Positions 1 through 4,764 of a stretch of 7,221 bases of DNA are shown here, in pieces. The stretch's first letter is position 1. Each line of letters begins with the position of its first letter. The stretch spans positions 1 through 7,221 of the forward strand of contig DASXTB010000002.1 in NCBI GenBank assembly GCA_036505615.1. Reading direction: 5' to 3'. This DNA is from DASXTB01 sp036505615 (lineage in GTDB: Bacteria; Acidobacteriota; UBA6911; JACQSX01). A program made the translations under genes and the position numbers. The notes below the pieces were generated by a model. It was not told where the DNA came from and made no database searches. It saw only the letters and a list, made by a program, of their open reading frames with translations.

Positions 1-132
1 AAATCTAGATTGATCAAGATCAATACTCCAACCAAACAGTTTTCTCCCGACTATCGCAGCCATGCTATCGGCATCTATCCTAAAGTGGCTGAGATGGTGC
101 TGCAATCGTGGAGGGAGAAAAAGGAGAAGTAG
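1..132 (+). CDS. 3' end of an unrecognised protein gene (partial)
   Basis: Reading frame 1 is open from the window edge to a TAG at 130-132, giving 43 residues that end in a basic, Lys/Glu-rich tail (SWREKKEK). The segment contains the phrase SPDYRSHAIGIYPKVAEMVL, which has a normal protein composition and an amphipathic helix look, so it reads as a true C-terminus rather than noise. I do not recognise the family and assign no function. The gene lies on the same strand as the FG-GAP gene that starts 92 bases later. No clear terminator hairpin lies between them, so the two could be co-transcribed. The start and most of the gene are outside the window. Confidence is moderate because only 43 codons are visible. 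Confidence 0.55.
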   Translation, partial: KSRLIKINTPTKQFSPDYRSHAIGIYPKVAEMVLQSWREKKEK

Positions 133-224
133 AACAAAAAGCTTTTGAGTAGCCTGAATAAACATCGTAGGTGTCCCTTTTTTTGTTACGGTCGCGTTCG
201 CGCCTTCGCAGAAAGTTTTTCGGC

Positions 225-1904
225 ATGTTGCTACGAAAGGAACCTTCTTTTCTCAAACCGGCCTTTCTCCTTGCTCCTGCACTATTTTTGACGGTCTCCG
301 TCAACATAAGCTCCCCCAATCCTTCTCCAGTCCGATTTGTAGACGTGACATCACAATCCAAGATTGCCTTTAAACACGAAAACGGGGCCTCGAAAGAGAA
401 GCTTGTGGTCGAGACGTTTGGCTCGGGGGTGGCTTGGATCGATTACGACAATGACGGCTTCATCGATCTCTATTTCGTCAATGGCGCCAACCTCTATGAA
501 GGGAAACCTTCTCCTGGGAATGTGCTGTTGCGCAACACAGGCAAGGGAACTTTCGTCGACGTGACTAAAGCCGCAGGCGTCGCCGGCAACGGCGGGTTTG
601 GAACCGGGGTGGCGGTGGGGGACTACGACAATGACGGATTCCTCGATATTTATGTGACAGGCTACGGGTCCAACATTCTCTATCACAACAACGGGAACGG
701 CACCTTTACAGACGTGACAGCCAAGGCCGGAGTCGGAGGTGGAGGCTGGAGCAGCAGCGCCGGTTTCTTTGACTTCGACCGGGACGGGAAACTCGACCTG
801 TTCGTTGTCAGGTATCTTGATTACGACTTGAAGGAGAACCCCTACTGCGGATATCAGAAAGAAGGCTACCGCATGTACTGCGATCCTCGCAATTTCGACG
901 GAGTTCCCGATCTTCTATATAGGAATAATGGGGACGGCACGTTCACCGACGTTTCCAAGAAGGCGGGAATCGCCAATCCCGCCGGTAAAGGACTGGGCGT
1001 GGCATTTGGAGACTTCGATAATGACGGCTGGCCTGATATCTACGTCGCCAACGATACAGTAAGAAATTTTCTCTACCACAATAATGGAGACGGGACATTT
1101 ACCGATATTGCGTACAGCGCCGGGGTCGGCTACGACCCTAACGGCAAACCCCGCGCAGGAATGGGAGCAGAGTTCGCGGATTTCGACGGCGACGGCTGGC
1201 TGGATATTTTTGTCACCAACTTTTCTGAAGAATTCAATGCGCTGTTCCGCAACCGGAGGGATAGGACCTTTGAGGAAGTCACCGAGCAGGTTGGTCTGAG
1301 CTCTGGGTACCTGCCTCTGGGGTTTGGAACGAAACTCTTCGATTTTGACAACGATGGAGATGTCGATATCTACGTGACCAACGGGCACGTCATCGACAAC
1401 ATACATCTTTATAATTCACGCCTCTCTTATATGCAGAAAGACCTGCTTTACCACAACGAGCGCGGGCGGTTCCGCGACGTTTCAGCGGAGAGCGGACCCG
1501 CTTTAAACATCCAACATGTCGGGCGAGGCGCCGCCACCGGAGATTTCGATAATGACGGCGATTTGGACATCGTTGTCTCAAACTGCGGGCAGGCTCCGAT
1601 TCTTATGAGGAATGACGGCGGCAACAAGAATTACTGGATTGCCGTTAAGGCGCGCGGCAGAGAAAGCAATTCATTTGGAGTGGGCGCAAGGGTGAGGGTT
1701 GAAGCTGGAGGCAGGACACAGATCAAAGAGATCTACAGCGCCGGCAGCTACTTGAGCAGCAGCGACCTGCGCCTGTATTTCGGCCTGGGCGGCGAGCGCG
1801 CGGCGAAACAAATCGAAATCCTGTGGCCCAGCGGCAAGAAGCAGAGCTTGAAAGATGTGGCGGCAAATCGGACCTTGGTTTTGGATGAGCGGCAGGCGCG
1901 TTAG
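225..1904 (+). CDS. Secreted CRTAC1-like FG-GAP / ASPIC-UnbV repeat protein
   Basis: The product has 559 residues from the chosen ATG. Residues 1 to about 30 are a signal peptide (basic MLLRK start, then a hydrophobic stretch), so it is probably exported. Seven Asp-rich DxDxDG calcium-binding loops lie near residues 73, 133, 183, 263, 319, 373 and 440. Each is followed by a hydrophobic D-I/L-Y/F-V strand, and several by NNGDGTFTDV-type repeats, the pattern of FG-GAP/VCBS beta-propeller blades. Two Cys (about 208 and 219) sit in a YCG...YCDP segment typical of the family. Residues 484-551 match the ASPIC/UnbV domain (GVGARVRVEAGG, LWPSGKKQ). Such proteins are thought to act outside the cytoplasm in adhesion or carbohydrate binding; the ligand cannot be read from sequence. 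A GTG at 171 would add 18 residues, but it has no ribosome-binding site and would put an Arg-rich stretch before the signal. The ATG at 225 has a weak AGAAAG upstream. Confidence 0.9.
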   Translation: MLLRKEPSFLKPAFLLAPALFLTVSVNISSPNPSPVRFVDVTSQSKIAFKHENGASKEKLVVETFGSGVAWIDYDNDGFIDLYFVNGANLYEGKPSPGNVLLRNTGKGTFVDVTKAAGVAGNGGFGTGVAVGDYDNDGFLDIYVTGYGSNILYHNNGNGTFTDVTAKAGVGGGGWSSSAGFFDFDRDGKLDLFVVRYLDYDLKENPYCGYQKEGYRMYCDPRNFDGVPDLLYRNNGDGTFTDVSKKAGIANPAGKGLGVAFGDFDNDGWPDIYVANDTVRNFLYHNNGDGTFTDIAYSAGVGYDPNGKPRAGMGAEFADFDGDGWLDIFVTNFSEEFNALFRNRRDRTFEEVTEQVGLSSGYLPLGFGTKLFDFDNDGDVDIYVTNGHVIDNIHLYNSRLSYMQKDLLYHNERGRFRDVSAESGPALNIQHVGRGAATGDFDNDGDLDIVVSNCGQAPILMRNDGGNKNYWIAVKARGRESNSFGVGARVRVEAGGRTQIKEIYSAGSYLSSSDLRLYFGLGGERAAKQIEILWPSGKKQSLKDVAANRTLVLDERQAR

Positions 1905-1908
1905 GAGC

Positions 1909-1935
1909 GGGAGAGCGGGAGAGGGGGCGACGGGG
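1909..1935 (+). other. G-quadruplex-type motif just after the FG-GAP stop codon
   Basis: Four G-runs (GGG, GGG, GGGGG, GGGG) are separated by spacers of 5, 3 and 4 bases, which satisfies the usual G3+N1-7 pattern. The motif begins four bases after the stop codon and is followed directly by the hairpin cluster. It lies in a longer purine-rich tract of GGGAGA-like units (about 1905-1949). A role in 3'-end formation or as a repeat-derived tract is inference only. Confidence 0.4.
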
Positions 1936-1938
1936 AGA

Positions 1939-2026
1939 GTGCGGAGAGACGGCCTGAGGGCCGTCTCCAGGCCGCTTTCAGCGGCCTTTCCCGAAGGGTT
2001 TTAGCCCCGGCCTTGTAAGGCCGGGG
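1939..2026 (+). repeat. Outer inverted repeat of the cluster, left arm
   Basis: The 88-base arm is composed of three hairpins in a row: GAGACGGCC-TGAG-GGCCGTCTC, then AGGCCGCT-TTC-AGCGGCCT, a small CCC-GAA-GGG, and CCCCGGCCT-TGTA-AGGCCGGGG. The reverse complement of 2349-2436 reproduces the same order with about 85% identity by eye, with one single-base gap and one altered four-base block. Confidence 0.8.
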
Positions 2027-2050
2027 GTTGAGCGCAATCCGAATTTCGGC

Positions 2051-2118
2051 GAGGCCGGTTCACCGGCCTGGGCGCCGCGAAGCGGCGCTATTGGAGAGAC
2101 GCCCCGTGGGGCGTCTCC
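2051..2118 (+). repeat. Inner inverted repeat, left arm (three hairpins)
   Basis: The arm holds AGGCCGG-TTCA-CCGGCCT, GCGCCGC-GAA-GCGGCGC and GAGACGCCC-CGTG-GGGCGTCTC. The same three hairpins occur in reverse order and orientation at 2139-2224. A 19-base hairpin, 2120-2138 (GCACGAT/ATTGTGC), sits at the dyad centre between the arms. Confidence 0.75.
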
Positions 2119-2138
2119 TGCACGATGAAAGATTGTGC

Positions 2139-2224
2139 GGGAGACGGCCCACCGGCCGTCTCTCCAAAATGTCCAAACTCCAGATAGCGCCGCTTCGCGG
2201 CGCCAAGGCCGGTTCACCGGCCTT
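2139..2224 (-). repeat. Inner inverted repeat, right arm, with an 18-base insertion
   Basis: The reverse complement matches 2051-2118, including 21 identical bases through the GCGCCGC-GAA-GCGGCGC hairpin. It carries about 18 additional bases (around 2167-2184) between the second and third hairpins. Those bases (AAACTCCAGA at their end) recur in the direct copy at 2436-2455, so they belong to the repeat family and were probably lost from the left arm. Confidence 0.75.
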
Positions 2225-2348
2225 CCAAGCAACCGGCTTTAGCCATCGAATATTAGGCGGTCAGTTTCGCCGGCGTAAACGCCGGCTGGCCTGGCGAAAA
2301 AGGCCGTTGAAACGGCCTCGAGCTGATCGTTGTGCTCGCGTTTTGCAC

Positions 2349-2436
2349 CCCGGCCTGGAGAGGCCGGGCTGAGACCCTTCGGGAAAGGCCGCTGGAAGCG
2401 GCCTGGAGACGGCCCTCATGATGTCTCTCCGCTCAC
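2349..2436 (-). repeat. Outer inverted repeat of the cluster, right arm
   Basis: This is the reverse-oriented partner of 1939-2026 and has the same length of 88 bases. The last hairpin has lost its inner stem: the block GGCC of the left arm is ATCA here on the minus strand, so only the outer GAGAC/GTCTC still pairs. The other hairpins keep pairing although loop bases differ, as expected for copies held by structure. Confidence 0.8.
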
Positions 2437-2480
2437 AAAATGTAGAAACTCCAGAAGCGGCCTATGATCGCTTCGCGGTC
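2405..2480 (+). repeat. Third, degraded direct copy of the 2139-2200 module
   Basis: Both stretches run GGAGACGGCCC, then GTCTCTCC, then CAAAATGT-NN-AAACTCCAGA (20-base windows 2165-2184 and 2436-2455, differing at two bases), and end in a hairpin with a CTTCGCGG side. In this copy the terminal hairpin has decayed to GATCGC-TTC-GCGGTC. It overlaps the right arm of the outer inverted repeat. Confidence 0.65.
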
Positions 2481-2523
2481 CGGCGAGAATCGTTGCGCGC
2501 GGAGAAAAAAACGGCGCGAAGGT

Positions 2524-3618
2524 CTATTGAAGCTTTAGCTTTGCTCTAATACTTTCAAGGAGAGATGGTGCGATGGGAGACTTGAGTTCCGCGGCTTTCG
2601 ATGCATGCTCCAAGGCGCGCGCGTATTCTCCTTGTTGAAATAAAACCGCTGCCAATTGACGATGAGCTTGCCCATGAGCGAGATCCAGTTGCAGGACCCT
2701 CGAGTAAGCTTCAGCTGCCAGGGAAAGTGCCCCCTTTTCCTGGTAAATCAGGCCTCGCTCGAAAAGAATCTCCACTTGAAGTTGTTGGTAATAGGGAGTG
2801 TTTAAGAAGCGCTGCCCTTCCGGATATGCCTGGGCAAGCTGTTCGAATGCCAGATCCGGCAGTTTCTTCACGTGATAAGCCTGTGCCAGTCGCAGATGTG
2901 CTTCAGGCTTGGCGGGGTCTGCAGCGACCGCCTTTTGATAGAGTTCGACGGCCCGATCCAAATCCCCCTTGCGGAAATAAACAGTTCCCAGAGTGAGGCA
3001 CATTTCTGCAGCTGCGCTGAACTTCACCGCCGTTTCTAATTCACGAATCGCCTCTTCCTCCTTTTTGAGATCCAGATACGCGAGACCCAAATAATAGTGA
3101 GCCACAAAAAATGACGGGTCTATTTCCAGCGCTTTTCTATTTTGCTCCATGGAAATATCGATGTTGCCAAGTTTGCGGTTCGCCTCACCCAAAAGTGATA
3201 AAAGATGGGGAATATTAGGACGGATCATCAATGCCGACTCCAACTGCTCTTTGGCTTTCTGAGGACGACCGAGATCGAGATAAATCCTGGCGAGGTAGAA
3301 CCTGGACCAAATCAATTTTGGATCGATGGCAAGGGCCTGCACGAACTCCGCCTTGGCCTCGCTGAGCATTTCATAAGAGCCCAGCTTTAGGTAGGCCTCA
3401 CCGAGACGCTGATGAGCCGCTGCCGATCCGGGGTCAAGAGCCACGGCCTTTTTTAGTTCCTTGAGAGCCGGCTCCTGTTCATTCTGATGAAGATTTTCTG
3501 AGTCAAGCGCGTCGAGATGCTTTGCCCAGCTGGCCTCCGCCGGTCTTGGAACCTGGGAGAAAATCAGAACCGCGCCCGTCAGGGCGCGCGCGGAAAATCT
3601 AACAAAGTTGGCAATCAT
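2524..3618 (-). CDS. Exported tetratricopeptide-repeat protein
   Basis: The product has 364 residues from the chosen ATG at 3616-3618. Residues 1-29 form a signal peptide ending PRPAEA before SWAKHLD. The rest is almost entirely TPR: eight helix-turn-helix units can be recognised by G-x-A-Y and D-P spacing, with second helices near residues 62-80, 99-117, 133-151, 167-185, 201-218, 234-252, 276-296 and 312-330. TPR solenoids are protein-binding scaffolds, so a periplasmic or envelope assembly role is likely; the partner is unknown. The frame stays open up to 3828, but that extension encodes GGHIGPPLRSD straight out of the palindromic repeat at 3765-3792 and then a non-descript stretch. The signal peptide favours the inner ATG, although its ribosome-binding site is poor (TGGA, four bases upstream). 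The gene converges on the FG-GAP gene, and the hairpin cluster separates them. Confidence 0.88.
   Translation of the reverse strand: MIANFVRFSARALTGAVLIFSQVPRPAEASWAKHLDALDSENLHQNEQEPALKELKKAVALDPGSAAAHQRLGEAYLKLGSYEMLSEAKAEFVQALAIDPKLIWSRFYLARIYLDLGRPQKAKEQLESALMIRPNIPHLLSLLGEANRKLGNIDISMEQNRKALEIDPSFFVAHYYLGLAYLDLKKEEEAIRELETAVKFSAAAEMCLTLGTVYFRKGDLDRAVELYQKAVAADPAKPEAHLRLAQAYHVKKLPDLAFEQLAQAYPEGQRFLNTPYYQQLQVEILFERGLIYQEKGALSLAAEAYSRVLQLDLAHGQAHRQLAAVLFQQGEYARALEHASKAAELKSPIAPSLLESIRAKLKLQ
3560..3582 (-). repeat. Inverted-repeat arm inside the TPR signal-peptide region
   Basis: On the minus strand this reads CTGACGGG, five variable bases, TTCTGATTTT. The same 18 fixed bases with the same five-base gap occur on the plus strand at 3937-3959. 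In the TPR gene it encodes the LTGAVLIF core of the signal peptide. Confidence 0.55.
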
Positions 3619-3764
3619 TTTTCCAGCTTGTGGCAAATTTGGCGGCATTTTGCAGGGCGCTGAGAAATCGTCAAACTTCTCCGCGCGCGCTGAGATTTGT
3701 GAAACCGCCTGCGCCGCGCGAAATGTCACGCTGCCGCAGGACAGGACGGCCGATCCATCTGATC

Positions 3765-3792
3765 GTAGGGGCGGCCCTATGTGGCCGCCCGC
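3765..3792 (+). repeat. Palindromic repeat with GTAG foot, copy 1
   Basis: GTAG is followed immediately by a perfect 8-bp stem, GGGCGGCC (3769-3776) and GGCCGCCC (3783-3790), with a six-base CTATGT loop. GTAG abutting the hairpin is the arrangement known for REP elements handled by RAYT transposases. It lies upstream of the TPR start. Its sequence family differs from that of the 1939-2480 hairpins. Confidence 0.7.
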
Positions 3793-3883
3793 CGCAACAG
3801 CCGACCGATTAGCCAAACGAATTTGCACAGTTCCCGCGAATGAACTTCAGAACGGAGCCAAGCAAACTGCGCTGAATTGTGCA

Positions 3884-3910
3884 GCGGGCGACCACACAGG
3901 GTCGCCCTAC
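3884..3910 (-). repeat. Palindromic repeat with GTAG foot, copy 2 (inverted)
   Basis: On the minus strand this is GTAG, then stem GGGCGACC (3906-3899), loop TGTGT, stem GGTCGCCC (3893-3886), then GC. It is the inverted partner of 3765-3792. The stem carries a compensated change (C-G to A-T pair), which suggests selection for pairing. The two copies bound a 146-bp unit that begins GTAGGG and ends CCCTAC. No target-site duplication was seen at its edges. Confidence 0.7.
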
Positions 3911-3936
3911 AGAAGAAATCAATTTTTTCACACTCG

Positions 3937-3959
3937 CTGACGGGGACTCTTCTGATTTT
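3937..3959 (+). repeat. Inverted-repeat arm matching the TPR signal-peptide region
   Basis: This is the plus-strand partner of 3560-3582: CTGACGGG, five variable bases, TTCTGATTTT. It lies in non-coding DNA 10 bases beyond the 3' end of the small secreted protein gene. Translated in the matching frame it gives LTGTLLIF, close to LTGAVLIF of the TPR signal peptide. Confidence 0.55.
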
Positions 3960-3969
3960 TTCTACACCC

Positions 3970-4368
3970 TCAGAGCCGGGTGGCCTTCCAGGTGCCGCTA
4001 TGTGTTTCGTCCTTGGCCTTTTGTCTAAACTGCCAGGTTCCCCGCAGGGTGTCGCCTTCCAGATTCGCCTCCAGCACAACCTCTCCAGGATCGCTGTCGG
4101 GGGAATTGTACCTGGCACGCATCGTATTCCCTTCCAAGACGAACTCACTGAACCCAGTGGTGTATTCCTCGCCATTCTCGGGCGCCACCCAGAGCTTGGC
4201 AACCGCTTTTCCGTCGCTGTCCCTTGAGATCGTTAGCTTAATCTTTCCCGATTCCCAACCTCCGGTCCAAACACCATCAAATCCGCTACGGCTTTGGGCT
4301 GGCAATAGGTGTACAGCAAATAACACCAGCAAGATGGTAAGCGCTAGGATCATGTAGGCTCTTCGCAT
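3970..4368 (-). CDS. Small secreted beta-rich protein, family unknown
   Basis: The product has 132 residues. Residues 1-25 are a clear signal peptide (MRRAY, a long Leu/Ile/Val core, LLPAQ) with likely cleavage before SRSG. The mature part of about 107 residues alternates hydrophobic and polar residues. It has GVWTGGW near its start and LEGDTLRGTWQF...SGTWKATRL near its end, a repeated G-x-W pattern seen in small lipocalin-like or beta-barrel exported proteins of Acidobacteriota. I do not recognise a named family and assign no reaction. There are no Cys and no lipobox, so it is probably soluble in the periplasm or outside the cell. The start is well supported by GGAGGG three bases upstream. 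The TPR gene lies 351 bases downstream on the same strand, with a repeat-filled gap, so joint transcription is uncertain. Confidence 0.82.
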   Translation of the reverse strand: MRRAYMILALTILLVLFAVHLLPAQSRSGFDGVWTGGWESGKIKLTISRDSDGKAVAKLWVAPENGEEYTTGFSEFVLEGNTMRARYNSPDSDPGEVVLEANLEGDTLRGTWQFRQKAKDETHSGTWKATRL

Positions 4369-4371
4369 TTT

Positions 4372-4377
4372 CCCTCC
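4372..4377 (-). promoter_or_regulatory. Strong ribosome-binding site of the small secreted protein gene
   Basis: On the minus strand the sequence is GGAGGG-AAA-ATG, a near-perfect Shine-Dalgarno with tight spacing. It fixes the start at 4368. It is the strongest such site seen in the window. Confidence 0.7.
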
Positions 4378-4520
4378 GATTTAGCTCAAGTAAGTTGTGA
4401 ACACGCTCTGCGCTTGGGCTTACGCGGCAGTACCGCGGGCGACTGAACAAATTCGGCGCACAACAGCGGCTCTGATCGGTCTTCCGATCTTCAGATATCT
4501 ACGGATTCACAAAGGAAAAA

Positions 4521-4538
4521 GTTCCGTTTCTGCGATAC
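4521..4538 (+). repeat. Imperfect inverted repeat, left arm (partner 4604-4622)
   Basis: CTGCGATAC (4530-4538) pairs perfectly with GTATCGCAG (4604-4612). Outside this 9-bp core, the arms continue with GTTCCG against CGGAAAC, for 18-19 bases in all. The arms are about 65 bases apart and lie just upstream of the candidate promoter, so an operator or a repeat remnant are both possible. Confidence 0.45.
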
Positions 4539-4603
4539 GGCCGTTTTTAGCAAGATTTGGCTGCGCCGAAGCCACGACGGCTCGAAGTTAATGAGGGACG
4601 GAA

Positions 4604-4622
4604 GTATCGCAGTTGCGGAAAC
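4604..4622 (-). repeat. Imperfect inverted repeat, right arm (partner 4521-4538)
   Basis: This carries GTATCGCAG-TTG-CGGAAAC, the reverse partner of 4521-4538. It ends 10 bases before the candidate -35 box at 4632. Confidence 0.45.
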
Positions 4623-4631
4623 TCCGATGCG

Positions 4632-4660
4632 TTGAAATACTTGATAAACCGGGCTAGACT
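4632..4660 (+). promoter_or_regulatory. Candidate sigma-70-type promoter for the gamma-glutamyltransferase gene
   Basis: TTGAAA (4632-4637) and TAGACT (4655-4660) are separated by exactly 17 bases, close to the TTGACA/TATAAT consensus. Transcription would begin near 4667, leaving a leader of about 98 bases that contains the REP-like hairpin at 4709-4724. This is a sequence match only. Confidence 0.35.
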
Positions 4661-4690
4661 CAACGGGCCGCCGGTGCAGCTTTTACGAAC

Positions 4691-4731
4691 AGCCGGGCTA
4701 AACTCACTCGCCGCTGGCGCGGCGACGCGAC
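4691..4731 (+). repeat. REP-like unit in the leader of the gamma-glutamyltransferase gene
   Basis: It contains a GCCGGGCTAAACTCA segment followed by the hairpin CGCCGC-TGGC-GCGGCG (4709-4724) and GACGC. The same order, GCCGG-NN-TAAA-N-TCA-NN-CGCCGC-N4-GCGGCGACGC, occurs at 6721-6757, so both are copies of one repeat family. Confidence 0.6.
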
Positions 4732-4764
4732 ATATTGGGCACCACCTTAGCAACGGAGATTACC

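Larger units (their letters stand above)
1939..2480. repeat. REP/BIME-like cluster of about 14 hairpins between convergent genes
   Basis: This 540-bp gene-free stretch is almost wholly made of GC-rich hairpins with 7-10 bp stems and 2-5 base loops. Clear ones are at 1946-1967, 1969-1987, 2005-2026, 2052-2069, 2072-2088, 2096-2117, 2120-2138, 2141-2162, 2187-2203, 2205-2224, 2269-2286, 2301-2318, 2349-2368 and 2386-2404. A decayed one is at 2466-2480. Several have GGAG or CTCC at their foot (for example beside 1946-1967, 2096-2117 and 2141-2162), like the tetranucleotide of bacterial REP elements. The hairpins are arranged as nested inverted repeats, described separately. Open frames running through the cluster are by-products of its GC content. 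The position between two gene 3' ends is the usual home of BIMEs and may also help stop converging transcription. Confidence 0.85.
4369..4764. other. Divergent intergenic region of 396 bases
   Basis: This separates the small secreted protein gene (-) from the gamma-glutamyltransferase gene (+) and must hold promoters for both. Besides the sites listed separately it has two small hairpins: CGCGG-CAGTA-CCGCG at 4423-4437 and GATCGG-TCTT-CCGATC at 4474-4489. No convincing gene was found. The short open frames across it have no ribosome-binding sites and no protein-like composition. I could not pick out a clear promoter for the minus-strand gene. Confidence 0.6.

Noticed and set aside
171..224. 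GTG start of the FG-GAP gene
   Set aside because: It has no Shine-Dalgarno, and it would place an Arg-rich stretch of 18 residues before a normal signal peptide beginning at 225. It cannot be fully excluded.
1978..2372. Open frames on both strands running through the hairpin cluster (84 and 114 residues)
   Set aside because: They are made of Arg/Pro/Gly-rich translations of the palindromes on either strand, lack ribosome-binding sites and have no protein-like pattern. The DNA is explained by repeats.
1939..2480. CRISPR array as an explanation for the repeat cluster
   Set aside because: The repeats are inverted hairpins of varying length with no regular unique spacers and no cas genes nearby.
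2496..2518. Terminator for the TPR gene using the A7 run at 2505-2511 (T-run on the minus strand)
   Set aside because: The T-run lies in the loop of a weak 5-bp stem instead of following a hairpin, so it does not fit an intrinsic terminator.
3619..3828. N-terminal extension of the TPR protein up to 3828
   Set aside because: The extra 70 residues include GGHIGPPLR translated from the GTAG hairpin and precede a complete signal peptide, which should be N-terminal.
3777..4202. A 141-residue minus-strand frame overlapping the small secreted protein gene
   Set aside because: It overlaps a gene with a signal peptide and a strong ribosome-binding site in another frame of the same strand, and its other end reads through the GTAG hairpins.
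4480..4490. TCTTCCGATCT, identical to the end of a common sequencing adapter
   Set aside because: The bases before it do not continue the adapter, and the stretch is part of a GATCGG-TCTT-CCGATC hairpin, so an 11-base coincidence is more likely than contamination.
4397..4591. A 64-residue frame in the divergent intergenic region
   Set aside because: It has no ribosome-binding site, and it runs across small hairpins and one arm of the long-spaced inverted repeat; its composition is not protein-like.
4735..4764. TTG start of the gamma-glutamyltransferase gene
   Set aside because: The GGAG at 4755-4758 is correctly spaced for the ATG at 4765, which begins a standard signal peptide. The TTG has no such site.
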